64,000 nt of DNA from Secundilactobacillus collinoides DSM 20515 = JCM 1123 (GCF_001435975.1 NZ_AYYR01000013.1:124001-188000), one strand, 5' to 3'. Positions 1 to 9,106 are shown, counted from the first letter of the stretch. Numbers and translations are program-made. Notes: generated by a model from the sequence alone, not told the origin.

Positions 1-368
1 ATTTAGACGAAATGATTTTGCGGATTCAGGCACTATTGCGGCGGGCCAAAATTGAATCCAGTAAACGACTGACAACTGGAAAGTTTGTTCTGGACGCTGA
101 TGAACGAACGGCGACAAACGATGGCGAGGAGATCAGTCTGACCGCGCGGGAGTTTGATATTGTTTTCAAGCTCCTCTCCTACCCTAAAAAAACGTTCACC
201 CGCGGTCAGCTGATGGATGAATTCTGGAACGCCGATACGGAGACCAGTACCCGCTCCGTTGATGTGTACATGGCAAAAATTCGCGAAAAGCTGCAGACCG
301 TCTCCGACTTTTCGATTGTGACAGTACGCGGTCTCGGCTATAAGGCGGTGCCCAATGAAACCAACTAA
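1..368 (+). CDS. OmpR/PhoB-family response regulator, C-terminal part (5' end outside window)
   Basis: This is the DNA-binding end of a two-component response regulator. The reading frame is open from base 3 to the stop at 366-368. The first residues (LDEMILRIQALLRR) match the last helix of an OmpR-type receiver domain, so the gene starts upstream of the window and the ATG at 12 is internal. The rest is a winged-helix effector domain: the recognition region around SVDVYMAKIREKL and the closing VRGLGYKAV strand are typical. The phosphorylated Asp is outside the window. The stop overlaps the start of the histidine kinase by 14 bases, so the two form one translationally coupled operon. The regulated genes cannot be told from this sequence. 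Confidence 0.93.
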   Translation, partial: LDEMILRIQALLRRAKIESSKRLTTGKFVLDADERTATNDGEEISLTAREFDIVFKLLSYPKKTFTRGQLMDEFWNADTETSTRSVDVYMAKIREKLQTVSDFSIVTVRGLGYKAVPNETN

Positions 369-1491
369 ACAGCATCAGGTTCAGCACAGTTTATTTGGCA
401 TTGGCAGCTACCTCATCTATTTTCTGGCCAGCGCACTGGTCGTCACGGTCATCGTTTTGATCGTGTATAAACCGACCCGGCTCGACACAGTTAGTTCACT
501 GCGGCCGCGGGCAATCATCGCGATGGTGGCGATTCTTGCATTTGCGCTTATTATGACCCTTTCGAATGGTCTGTGGCGCCGCTACACCATCGGCCGCCCC
601 GTCAAACGGATCCTCGATGCAACTCAGCGGTTAACCGATGGCGATTTTAGCGTCCGCATTGAAACTAAGTCTGGTATCACGGAGCTTGATGAACTGGATG
701 CGATTATTGATAATTTTAACATTATGGCAACTGAGCTGGGCAGTGTTGAAGCGTTGCAGAGTGATTTTATCGCCAGTGTATCGCACGAGCTTAAAACACC
801 GCTGGCAGTGATTCAAAACTACGCGACCATTCTGCAGGACCCTGGCCTTTCCCCAGAAGACCGTCAAAATTACGCGATGCGGATTACCAGTGCGACCTCT
901 CGATTGAGCGTCTTGATTACCAATATCATGAAAATGAATAAGTTAGATAATCAGCAGATCACACCGAAGACGGATAACTTTTTGCTGAATGAACAACTCG
1001 CTGAGGTTCTGGTCAATTATGAGTCGCTGTGGGAAGCAAAGAATCTTGACTTGGATGCTGAGATGGCTGATCTCCACATTACCAGTGATAAGGCACTGCT
1101 GGAATTAGCCTGGAATAATTTGATTACCAACGCAATCAAGTTTACTCGCAACGGCGGTCATTTAAAGGTAACCATGACGCAGCCGACAACGGATCTGGTC
1201 GAGGTGGCCATTTCCGATGACGGCGTTGGGATGACGGACGACGTTAGACACCACATCTTTGATAAGTTCTACCAAGCGGATACTGCCAGGGCCTCACAGG
1301 GCAATGGTTTGGGATTAGCGTTGGTCAAACGGGTCGTTGACCTCTTACAGGGGTCGATTACTGTGACATCAACACCCGATAAAGGCAGTACCTTTCGCGT
1401 GACGCTCCCCGTTACTTATAGTAGAGAGGCAACCAGTCATCCTAACGGTGCAAAACGGCCACTGCTTCGCGCTAAACCCCATGCAAAATAG
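355..1491 (+). CDS. Sensor histidine kinase, two-component system
   Basis: Membrane histidine kinase of 378 residues and partner of the overlapping response regulator. Two transmembrane helices lie at about residues 17-37 and 52-70 with only a short outside loop, so it probably senses within the membrane or the envelope rather than through a large external domain. A HAMP linker follows (about 72-128). The phosphoacceptor H144 lies in SVSHELKTPL. The ATPase domain has the N box (NNLITNAIK, about 254-262), the G1 box DDGVGM (288-293) and the G2 box GNGLGL (316-321). All catalytic motifs are intact. The start overlaps the regulator stop. The compact sensor resembles those of lactobacillar cell-wall or antimicrobial-peptide stress systems, but the stimulus is unknown. 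Confidence 0.93.
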   Translation: MKPTKQHQVQHSLFGIGSYLIYFLASALVVTVIVLIVYKPTRLDTVSSLRPRAIIAMVAILAFALIMTLSNGLWRRYTIGRPVKRILDATQRLTDGDFSVRIETKSGITELDELDAIIDNFNIMATELGSVEALQSDFIASVSHELKTPLAVIQNYATILQDPGLSPEDRQNYAMRITSATSRLSVLITNIMKMNKLDNQQITPKTDNFLLNEQLAEVLVNYESLWEAKNLDLDAEMADLHITSDKALLELAWNNLITNAIKFTRNGGHLKVTMTQPTTDLVEVAISDDGVGMTDDVRHHIFDKFYQADTARASQGNGLGLALVKRVVDLLQGSITVTSTPDKGSTFRVTLPVTYSREATSHPNGAKRPLLRAKPHAK

Positions 1492-1530
1492 CGAGGACCT
1501 TCACCAGCAGAATAGTGGCCAGTGCAACGC

Positions 1531-1575
1531 AAAACAGCCTGCAGTCGAAATGAGTTGACTGCAGGCTGTTTTTAT
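1531..1575 (+). terminator. Rho-independent terminator after the two-component operon
   Basis: A perfect 14-bp stem (AACAGCCTGCAGTC at 1533-1546 with its complement at 1557-1570) and a 10-base loop are followed by a T-run. It lies 40 bases after the kinase stop. Confidence 0.9.
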
Positions 1576-1677
1576 TTTGGTTTTGTCTTAGTTTAGTCCC
1601 AGAGTGGTCAATTATTGAGTCATTCAATCATAAGACAGCGCCAATTTTTTACCTCTTTTTTACCGCTTTAGACGAGG

Positions 1678-2325
1678 TCATTGATCGTCAGGCGAAATCA
1701 GGTGATAGTCGATTGCCACTGCGACGGCTTGTGCCGGTGTTGTAACGTTCAGAATGGTGTAAATATCGTCTAGCTCAAAGCTGACAATTTTTTCTGTGGT
1801 CAATAGTGACGCTGCGATTTGCGGGGTCGATTTACCCTGAGCAATCAGTGTTAAGATAGCCAACTGCTGAGAGGATAATTTTTCAAAAAGTGTTTTTTCG
1901 GTCAGATACGCAACCGTTTTTTCGGTCACTTCGTCACTCAGCGCCATATAATAGTCTTCATTGATCACTTTTACGAGTGCCTCAATGATGGTTTGCGAGT
2001 TCTCGCGTTTGAGCAGATAACCATGCACGCCATACTGTGGCATGTGCGCGGCAATATCAAAATTGATGCATGATGAATACACAACAATTTTTGTCTTTGG
2101 ACGCACGCGTTTGATAAATGTGACCCCATTGATTTTCGGCATTTTTAAATCGACAACGATGACGTCTGGTAAGGTCGGCAGTTGCGCGATTGTGCGCTGC
2201 GCCGCCTCACCATCTTCCGCAGTCGCAACCACCTCTAAATAAGGATTGCGACCAATAAAATAGGCCAGCCCATCACGTACGATCGGCTGATCATCAATGA
2301 TCATCACCGTTCCTTTTTTAATCAT
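1678..2325 (-). CDS. NarL/LuxR-type response regulator (orphan)
   Basis: A 215-residue regulator with an N-terminal receiver (about 5-125) and a C-terminal helix-turn-helix domain (about 145-205). The acidic pocket is IIDDQ, the phosphoacceptor is D59 in VVDLKMP, and the conserved Lys is in GYLLKRE. The effector domain is divergent: the usual LuxR pattern with two glutamates and a valine-rich recognition helix is replaced by TPQIAASLLTTEKIVSFELDDIYTIL. A second start at ATG 2304 also has an AAGGAA site upstream, but the first ATG has GACGGGG at good spacing. No histidine kinase is adjacent, so the partner is encoded elsewhere or it acts without phosphorylation. Confidence 0.85.
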   Translation of the reverse strand: MIKKGTVMIIDDQPIVRDGLAYFIGRNPYLEVVATAEDGEAAQRTIAQLPTLPDVIVVDLKMPKINGVTFIKRVRPKTKIVVYSSCINFDIAAHMPQYGVHGYLLKRENSQTIIEALVKVINEDYYMALSDEVTEKTVAYLTEKTLFEKLSSQQLAILTLIAQGKSTPQIAASLLTTEKIVSFELDDIYTILNVTTPAQAVAVAIDYHLISPDDQ

Positions 2326-2915
2326 ATCATTCCCCGTCCCATCTAATGTTAAAAGCTATCCTGATCTGGATCCGCCCATCACTTATCGTTACTGTGGGAA
2401 CCATGATTTTTGCCCTATCGATACAATTGGGCTTTTAATGATTTTCACCTTGGTCCAGTAGCGCCTTAATTGGTGTTGATAATATGGCGGATGCTTTTTT
2501 ATCATTAATTGAACTATAACAACCAACGCCACGAGAAACCATGGCCTAAGGGGCAGACTTTGATTGCCCTTTAGGGAAATATGAATGGCAGCGTTCTATG
2601 TTTTAGCATGATGGCACTTAATAGTCAGTCACGTTGACTAGTTGATTTTTAGACAGCTTGGATTGATTTCCGCTGCTGTGACAAGCGACAACCGTAGCCC
2701 CTATCGTGAACAGTTTAAAAAATAATCGTAACAAATGAAATGACTATACTGGCTAAAAGTGTGGCAATATTCTATGCTGAATATAAGTATAAATAAGCCA
2801 TTTAACCGCTTTGCTGTGGTTCGCGATAGTCGTGGGCACAGCTGCATCGTATTCGACCAGTGACGACAACTGTTGGTAAAGCGAAGTGAAAATGGGTACG
2901 CAGAGGAGAAAGATT
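2326..2915. other. Gene-free stretch between the NarL regulator and corA
   Basis: About 590 bases between divergent genes. A TATACT hexamer at 2745-2750 could be a -10 element for corA, but I see no convincing -35. I looked for the conserved blocks of a magnesium M-box riboswitch upstream of corA and did not find them. No supported ORF. Confidence 0.4.
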
Positions 2916-3806
2916 ATGGCAGAACATGCATGGTCATGGCATCATATCAATACAGATAATCAAGACAGCATCGCCCAAGCTGAACAGGAATACGGATTAA
3001 CATCGGAACAAACCAGTTACGCCAAGGACCGTTTCGAACGGGCGCACGTTGAATACGACGCCCCTGCCAAGACTTTCCTAATGGTGTTTAACATTCCTGA
3101 TGCAGATGCGGATGCCGCTCAGGAAGAACAGCATCAAATGGCGTTTATTATTAAAAAGGGTTTGTTGCTGAGTTTCGGCCATGCTGACGCGACACCGCTG
3201 ATTACGCTCATTCAGAACCGCTTTTCTTCGGTTGACGGGTTCACCCCGTACCAGTTTCTGCTGGAAATGCTGTACATCGTGACCGAACAGTTTATGCCGC
3301 TCGTGGCAAAAGCTGACAGCGGCCGGCATGACATTGCCAAAGCACTGCGGTCTAAAACGACGCGCCAGCGGTTACTGGAACTATCTGATTTGGAAACGAA
3401 TGCTTTGTATTTGGGAAATGCCACTAAACAAAACGCTAGTGTTTTGGAGCAGCTCAAAGGCCTGTCCATTTACCATAGTTTTTCCGAATCTGAACAAGAA
3501 CGGTTAGACGATGTGTTGATCGAAGCCAATCAACTTGTTGAAATGACCCAGCTTGGCAGTCAGAATCTCAACCAGCTTGAGGGCACCTATAACAATGTGT
3601 TGAACAATAATCTGAACGACACAATGAAATTTTTGACGGTGTGGTCGATCGTCCTGACAGCGCCAACTATTATTTCCGGCTTCTTTGGTCAAAACGTGCC
3701 CTTGCCGTTTGAACATACAGCGGGCGGCTGGCTGCTGACGTTGGGGCTCGCACTGGTCTTGTCATTGGTATTAGCACTGGCGATGAACCGGTACATTAAA
3801 AAGTAG
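2916..3806 (+). CDS. corA: CorA-family divalent cation (Mg2+) transporter
   Basis: A 296-residue CorA-like channel subunit: a large soluble N-terminal domain, then two C-terminal transmembrane helices (about 238-258 and 270-290) and a short basic tail NRYIKK. The loop after the first helix reads GFFGQNVPLPF, where CorA proteins normally have a GMN triplet at the channel mouth; here it is GQN. The ATG at 2916 was chosen because AGAGGAGA lies 6-7 bases before it; the in-frame ATG upstream lacks a site. CorA family members work as homopentamers in the cytoplasmic membrane and take up Mg2+, sometimes Co2+ or Ni2+. The GQN variant may alter ion choice. The gene stands alone. Confidence 0.88.
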   Translation: MAEHAWSWHHINTDNQDSIAQAEQEYGLTSEQTSYAKDRFERAHVEYDAPAKTFLMVFNIPDADADAAQEEQHQMAFIIKKGLLLSFGHADATPLITLIQNRFSSVDGFTPYQFLLEMLYIVTEQFMPLVAKADSGRHDIAKALRSKTTRQRLLELSDLETNALYLGNATKQNASVLEQLKGLSIYHSFSESEQERLDDVLIEANQLVEMTQLGSQNLNQLEGTYNNVLNNNLNDTMKFLTVWSIVLTAPTIISGFFGQNVPLPFEHTAGGWLLTLGLALVLSLVLALAMNRYIKK

Positions 3807-3821
3807 CAAAAAGAGTCAAAA

Positions 3822-3862
3822 AATGGACGACTGCCATTGCAGTCGCCCATTTATTATTGAAG
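3822..3862 (+). terminator. Terminator after corA
   Basis: A 12-bp stem (ATGGACGACTGC paired with GCAGTCGCCCAT, one G-T pair) with a CATT loop is followed by TTATTATT, 16 bases after the corA stop. Confidence 0.7.
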
Positions 3863-4004
3863 CAAAGTCGATGATTTTCAGCGTGGGACCAATGCCAAGT
3901 TCGCTGCCGGCCGTTGGTTATTCGTTTGAACTAGCTCAACTGGCCATAATGTTTTTTTGTACTGCTTCAAACTTACGCCACTCGCCAACACTGGTTACAG
4001 GCGC

Positions 4005-5705
4005 TTATTTGACACCATTTAAGACGGGCGTTTGACAAGCAACGTCGATAAAGTCGCCCTTCTCAAAATCATAAAGACCCTGATCCGTCATTTTAATGGT
4101 TGGAATGACCGGTAATGTCAGAAATGACAAGGTGATAAATGGATCAAACGCAACTGTTTTCTGACCGGTGATCACCTTATATGCTTTGAACAGACCATCT
4201 AGGTCGGCCGAGGCTTCTTGATACGGTTTATCAGACATCAAACCAGCAATGGCTAGCGGCATTTCGCCGATGACGGTACCATCTTGAGCGACCGCAATGC
4301 CGCCGTTTGTTTCAGTGATGCGCGTAATTGCAGCGAAAATCGAGGCATCATCCGTCCCGACAGCGACGATGTTATGGTCGTCATGGGCAACCGTTGTGGC
4401 AACGGCGCCGTTCTTAATGCCGAACCCTTTAACCAGCCCGACACTTGATGTGCCAAGGTTATGATGGCGTTCAACCACCACGATTTTAAGGATATCCTGG
4501 GTGGTATCGCTGGTAAATTCGCCATTTTCGAGCGGTACTTCACACTGTAAATGAGCGGTCTCAATGTGGTTTGGTTTAACGCCGATCACGTTGCAGGTCG
4601 AGCTGTCTAATGACAAGACCAGATCTTTGCGGTTTAAGTGATGGTGCACCGTTTGTTTGTTAAAGGGCGTGGTGTTAGAGTCAGATTCTGTGACCCAGTG
4701 TCCCGCCTTCATCGTTTTTTCAACGGTAACGGCAGCCATATCAGAGACAACGACCAAGTCAGCATCGGACCCGGCAACGATCGCACCTTTGTTGGTGAGC
4801 TGTTGTGCTTGAGCGGCGTTGTAGCTTGCCATGGTATAGGCAGTAGCTGGATTGATTCCCGCCTTCATGGCTAACCGGACGCACCGGTCAATTCCGCCTT
4901 CATTGATGATGTCGCTGATGGTTTTGTCGTCGGTACAAAATGCGAATCGTTGCGCGTTGGCTTCGGTAACGACACCAATTGTGTTCTCCAGGTCCCGTTC
5001 AACAGAACCTTCACGAAGGAAAACGTTAAGGCCAGCGTTTAAACGATCTTCAGCTTCTTGTAAGGTCGTGCATTCGTGGTCGTCGCTGATGCCGGCACGT
5101 TTGAATACTTGGAGCTGGTCGTAGTTTAGACCGGCGCCATGACCATCGGCGTGGTACCCGGCTTCCTGGGCATCGTGAATCTTTTGCATCACGTCTGTCT
5201 GCTGGCTAGCAACTGCTGGATAGTCCATGACTTCTGCGAGTCCGTGAACCCCTTCGCGTTGGTAGAGCGGCTTTAACGTTGCAGCTGGCAAGGAAGCACC
5301 ATTATGCGAAATTGGTGTACATGGCACGCTTGACGGCAGCATGTAAAAGATATCTAACGGTGTTTGTTTGGCATCACGCAACATGTAGTCGATGCCCGAA
5401 ACCCCGCAGACGTTCGCAATCTCGTGGGGGTCAGCAACGATGCTAGTCTCCCCGTTTTTTAACAATACTTTTCCCAGTTCGCTTGGTGCGACCATGGCAC
5501 TTTCCACGTGCATGTGGGCGTCAATAAAGCCAGGCACGAGGTATTTTCCTGCCAAGTTCTGATACTGGTCGGCTTCAATGTGCTGGTCCGGTTTTTCCAC
5601 GACCATAATCACACCATCCGTGATGCCGACATTTTTCTTCTCAAAAGTCCGGTTAAAAACGTTCAGTACGTTTGCATTCAGTAAACAAAGGTCAATCTTA
5701 GTCAC
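4005..5705 (-). CDS. ade: Adenine deaminase
   Basis: Amidohydrolase of 566 residues that converts adenine to hypoxanthine and ammonia in purine salvage. The metal-binding motif PGFIDAHMHVES is near residue 60 and PHEIANVCG follows, both typical of the AdeC type. Conserved HADGHGAG and FCTDDK motifs occur further on. The start is taken as GTG at 5705 because AGAAGGA lies just upstream and the protein then begins like the family (TKIDLCLLNANVLNVF); the in-frame ATG at 5741 has no site. It is slightly shorter than Bacillus AdeC (about 577) because it lacks the short N-terminal helix. Single gene; no purine riboswitch was recognised upstream. Confidence 0.93.
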   Translation of the reverse strand: MTKIDLCLLNANVLNVFNRTFEKKNVGITDGVIMVVEKPDQHIEADQYQNLAGKYLVPGFIDAHMHVESAMVAPSELGKVLLKNGETSIVADPHEIANVCGVSGIDYMLRDAKQTPLDIFYMLPSSVPCTPISHNGASLPAATLKPLYQREGVHGLAEVMDYPAVASQQTDVMQKIHDAQEAGYHADGHGAGLNYDQLQVFKRAGISDDHECTTLQEAEDRLNAGLNVFLREGSVERDLENTIGVVTEANAQRFAFCTDDKTISDIINEGGIDRCVRLAMKAGINPATAYTMASYNAAQAQQLTNKGAIVAGSDADLVVVSDMAAVTVEKTMKAGHWVTESDSNTTPFNKQTVHHHLNRKDLVLSLDSSTCNVIGVKPNHIETAHLQCEVPLENGEFTSDTTQDILKIVVVERHHNLGTSSVGLVKGFGIKNGAVATTVAHDDHNIVAVGTDDASIFAAITRITETNGGIAVAQDGTVIGEMPLAIAGLMSDKPYQEASADLDGLFKAYKVITGQKTVAFDPFITLSFLTLPVIPTIKMTDQGLYDFEKGDFIDVACQTPVLNGVK

Positions 5706-6264
5706 GCTAGATCCTTCTTTCTTGCCCGTAGGCAGCTGCATAAGAATAGTGATGATTCAATGAGATACTGGTCATTTAACCATGCATTAGCGTTATGTGA
5801 TTGACATGAGAACGGGCCTCCCTATCGTTTGGATTAGTATTCTAACTGAAATTATTGTTGTCTATCTTACAACTTGGGCTCGGGCAAATGCAAGCTCTTT
5901 TTGCTGAAGACTTATTTTGGGGTCGGATTCTATATAAAACCTCGAAGCGGGCACATTAAACCCATTGTCCAATGAGTTGTCGTGACAGGTGGTACCCACC
6001 ATTGCGACTGTTGAACGATTTTAAGAAGTTGATCAAGCTTCTGGTATGTATTGATGACATTTCACCTACTCACAAACACGACACAACAAAACGCAACCTT
6101 CGATGATCAAATGATTTCGGGTTGCGTTTTTTGTTTGCCATTGAATCAAACAGTCCACCAATGGCGATTTTATTTCTATTTTATTTTCTCACGATGCAAC
6201 TTTAACCTGGCTGGAAAATCTTTGGCGTCAGTCAGATCACCTTGACTCCGATTTATCGGGCCGG
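5706..6264. other. Gene-free stretch with one hairpin
   Basis: About 560 bases between ade and the FAD oxidoreductase, both on the minus strand. A hairpin with arms at 6089-6098 and 6119-6128 (ACGCAACC/GGTTGCGT) is followed on the plus strand by six T and on the minus strand by four, so it could end the oxidoreductase transcript. A block GGTGGTACCCACC at 5985-5997 is a near-palindrome of unknown meaning. No credible ORF. Confidence 0.45.
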
Positions 6265-7611
6265 TCACTGCCACAACCCATAAAGGTCATCCGCCATGGA
6301 CGGGTACGCAAATATCATCCGTTGAAGTGCTGTCTCATCGATCTTGCCATTTAATAACAACGCAAAATCATTCACGAGGATATCCGCCTGATCACCCAGA
6401 ACAGTCATGCCAACAATGTGACCATCGCTTCTTCTGCGAACCAGTTTCAAAAGCGTTGGCCGTTGATTGAATCGGGCATAGGTCTGCCAATTCGCAGCAT
6501 CGATTGACTGGATCGTATAGGCGTTAGGGTTTTGCTCGGCGGTTTGCGTTGCCACCCCAACCTGCCCTAACTTAGGAATACTAAACACTGTCATTGCGGG
6601 GACGGGGTAATCGATCGGATAATGATCAACACCGGTCAGTTGTCGGACCAGGTATTTCCCCTGATAAATAGCGTAAGCACTTAGCTTGGGTACCGCGGCA
6701 TCATTGCAGTCGCCGACAGCCCAGATAGAAGGGACCGTAGATTGCAAGGTCGCACTGACGTGAATGCCATGCGTACTTGTTTGAACGGGCAGGTCTTCAA
6801 GCCCAAAACCGGCAATGTTCGATACACGCCCCGTGACGTTATAGCAGGCATCTGTAGTGATATCAGTTGTTTGGTCAGCTTGGACGATCGTCACGCTGAG
6901 ACCGGAATCATTTTTACTGATTTGTTGAACCTGCGCGTCAAAAATGAACGTCACGTGCTGTCTTTTCAGCTGTGACATGAGTTTTGTCACAAACGCTTGG
7001 TCAAACGCCCGTAACGCCGCTTTATCGTGCTGAATAATCGTGACCTTGGCACCAGCTTCACTGGCAATACTGGCAAGCGCAAACGCAATAATGCCCGCCC
7101 CCAAGATTACGATTCGAGCGGGCAGCTCATGCGCTCGCAGCAACGTGGCACTGTGGCCCACGTACTGATTACCAGGAAATGTCAACACGCGCGGTTTGGC
7201 GCCACTGGCAATAATGAGATCGTCGGTCTGATAACGGCTTCCCTGTACAGAGATGGTGTGCGGATCTACAACCACAGCGTGACCTTCGATCGTTGTGACA
7301 TTATTTGCCAGTAAGCGGGTCTTCGTCCGCGTGCTTTCATCCATAATAAGCTGGTCACGGATGTTGCCGGCGGTTCGCCAGTTGATAGTCGGAACAGCGT
7401 CAAAACCGTTTCCCTGTAGACGGACTAATTGGTGGTGCGTCTCAGCAATCGCCAATAGCGCTTTCTTTGGTGTACTACCGCGGTTGATCGTCGTGCCGCC
7501 CCAATCACGTTCTTCAATAATGGCGACGTGTCGCTGGTTGGCTGCCAGCCCGTTGGCCACAGTGGTGCCCGCAACGCCACCGCCGATCACAATGTCATCA
7601 AAGTGCGTCAT
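6265..7611 (-). CDS. FAD/NAD(P)-dependent oxidoreductase, glutathione-reductase fold, redox cysteines absent
   Basis: A 448-residue class I flavoprotein-disulfide-reductase homologue. It has the N-terminal FAD motif (VIGGGVAGTTVA), the NAD(P) motif (VILGAGIIAFALAS) and the second FAD motif (WAVGDCND). The active-site pair normally seen as GGTCxNxGCxPxK reads GGTTINRGSTPKK, so both cysteines are replaced by Thr and Ser. The C-terminal catalytic His of the HPT motif is also changed (IFAYPSMAD). It cannot use the normal disulfide mechanism and more likely acts as an NAD(P)H oxidase, quinone reductase or transhydrogenase; this is inference. Start at ATG 7611 with GAGG eight bases upstream, 10 bases after the oxalate decarboxylase stop, so the two are an operon. 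Confidence 0.88.
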   Translation of the reverse strand: MTHFDDIVIGGGVAGTTVANGLAANQRHVAIIEERDWGGTTINRGSTPKKALLAIAETHHQLVRLQGNGFDAVPTINWRTAGNIRDQLIMDESTRTKTRLLANNVTTIEGHAVVVDPHTISVQGSRYQTDDLIIASGAKPRVLTFPGNQYVGHSATLLRAHELPARIVILGAGIIAFALASIASEAGAKVTIIQHDKAALRAFDQAFVTKLMSQLKRQHVTFIFDAQVQQISKNDSGLSVTIVQADQTTDITTDACYNVTGRVSNIAGFGLEDLPVQTSTHGIHVSATLQSTVPSIWAVGDCNDAAVPKLSAYAIYQGKYLVRQLTGVDHYPIDYPVPAMTVFSIPKLGQVGVATQTAEQNPNAYTIQSIDAANWQTYARFNQRPTLLKLVRRRSDGHIVGMTVLGDQADILVNDFALLLNGKIDETALQRMIFAYPSMADDLYGLWQ

Positions 7612-7621
7612 CCTACTCGCC

Positions 7622-8839
7622 TCACTTAAATACGTCGCTGGCATGGTCGGTTAAATCATCAGTTTCACTGGGCTGTTTAGGGACTGCCGTCTTCGATTGG
7701 TCGTACCAGATGACCGCTGCTTCCTCCTGTGGCAAACTCGTCACTGCTTCAGGCGTTAGGTTCAAATGATCGGCGACCATTTGTGTGGGGTTGGTTGCCA
7801 GCCATTTATTGAGCGACACATCTGAATAGACTGGATTCTTGAAAAGTTCAATAAAAATCAGCGGTTCTGTACCGATATTTTGAATGTAATGGCCTGCAAC
7901 CAACGGAATGACGCCAACATCACCGGCTTGGAAATTATAAGTTCGTGCCAGACCAGCTGAATTGAAAACGCCGACCTTTGCGTGCCCTTGGACGTAGTAG
8001 TCCCACTCCTCAGACTTCGGGTGCCAGTGAAGTTCACGCATGCCGCCAGGCTGAACTTCGACAATGGCAGCGGAGATTGTTTGGGCGGCCGGGAACACAC
8101 TTGAGTCAATGATCCAGACCTTGCCCGCTTCAAACTGTTTAGGCGTCACGGTGTCCATATGGAGCGTGACGGGCACCGGAATATCGCCGTTAGCATTCTG
8201 ACGCTTCACACTTGCGAGCGGTCCTGGCACTTCGCCGTTGAAGATGTATTTTTCTTTTGTCGGCAGACTCGTCAGGGCATCTTCGCTGGTCTTGAAGTTA
8301 GCGGCGATTACGTCCTTTGGCGTGTGGGCCAGCCAATCGGTCAGTAAGAAGGTATTGTTTTCGGAAAAATCAGGTTCACTAAAGACTAAAAGGAATTCAC
8401 AACCCTGGTCTAACGCTTGGATCGAGTGTGGTAAACTGGCTTCAAAATCCCAGAGATCACCAGCTTTAATATCATCAATAAACGAGCGGCCATCTTCATC
8501 TAACGCAGTCACCCGTGCGTTTCCGGCAATCATAAACGCCCATTCAGCTTCTTTATGCCAGTGCAGTTCCCGGTATGCGCCAGGCTTCAAACACATGTCA
8601 ACACCCGCCAGGTCATGACTTGCCGGTAATTCCCGGTTCGTAACTTCACGCGTCCAGCCCCCTTCTTCCAACCGTTGGTGCGCGTCGGAAAAACTAAATC
8701 GCATGTTTGGCAAGGTGCCGTGATCGGTTGTCGGCGGTACTAAAATATCAGGATTTTGGCGATCCCGTTCAATATTTCTCGGGCCCTTATCGACCCAGCC
8801 TGTGTGGTCACGATTACGAATTGGTTCTACATCTGTCAT
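7622..8839 (-). CDS. oxdC: Oxalate decarboxylase, manganese bicupin
   Basis: A 405-residue bicupin that should split oxalate to formate and CO2 using Mn. Both cupin domains keep their metal ligands: RELHWHKEAEW with SLPHSIQ in the first, RELHWHPKSEEW with AGHYIQN in the second. The active-site lid, SENST in Bacillus subtilis OxdC, here reads SENNT, keeping the key Glu that separates decarboxylase from oxidase activity. There is no signal peptide, so it is cytoplasmic. The start has a strong AAGGAGGAGG site. Proton-consuming decarboxylation of oxalate would help acid tolerance. The downstream flavoprotein is nearly contiguous and probably co-expressed. Confidence 0.92.
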   Translation of the reverse strand: MTDVEPIRNRDHTGWVDKGPRNIERDRQNPDILVPPTTDHGTLPNMRFSFSDAHQRLEEGGWTREVTNRELPASHDLAGVDMCLKPGAYRELHWHKEAEWAFMIAGNARVTALDEDGRSFIDDIKAGDLWDFEASLPHSIQALDQGCEFLLVFSEPDFSENNTFLLTDWLAHTPKDVIAANFKTSEDALTSLPTKEKYIFNGEVPGPLASVKRQNANGDIPVPVTLHMDTVTPKQFEAGKVWIIDSSVFPAAQTISAAIVEVQPGGMRELHWHPKSEEWDYYVQGHAKVGVFNSAGLARTYNFQAGDVGVIPLVAGHYIQNIGTEPLIFIELFKNPVYSDVSLNKWLATNPTQMVADHLNLTPEAVTSLPQEEAAVIWYDQSKTAVPKQPSETDDLTDHASDVFK

Positions 8840-8869
8840 GATATTAGCCTCCTCCTTGTGTATGCTTGA

Positions 8870-8898
8870 ATTATAAATCGGTCATGAAGGCAGGTAAA
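8870..8898 (-). promoter_or_regulatory. Predicted sigma-A promoter of oxdC
   Basis: On the minus strand TTTACC (8893-8898), a 17-bp spacer and a perfect TATAAT (8870-8875) lie about 30 bases before the oxdC start codon. Confidence 0.7.
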
Positions 8899-9061
8899 CT
8901 TATTGGCTTATAATTCCCTATATGGCAACGATTATAAAACTTTCTGTTGGCTATATTCGATACGCATTACTAATTTTCAGGGCTAGTTTGACAATTATTT
9001 CACGTTTGAACCAGCACTTTTTTTAAAAACACTGCGTTTGCGAATCTTAACTGCGTTTTGG

Positions 9062-9106
9062 CAAAAAAAAGTCTCGGGTGCAAAACTACCGCTCAAGACT
9101 TTTAAA
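9062..9106 (-). terminator. Terminator after the alcohol dehydrogenase gene
   Basis: AAAAGTCT (9067-9074) pairs with AGACTTTT (9096-9103); read on the minus strand the hairpin ends in eight T. It lies about 45 bases beyond the adh stop. Confidence 0.75.

Noticed and set aside
5706-5960. Possible purine riboswitch upstream of adenine deaminase
   Set aside because: The conserved TATA/loop blocks of purine riboswitches are not seen on the minus strand.
5983-6128. AGGTGGTACC block followed 90 bases later by a hairpin with T-run, resembling a T-box leader
   Set aside because: The T-box core (GGTGGNACCGCG) is only partly matched, the terminator is too far away, and no plus-strand gene follows.
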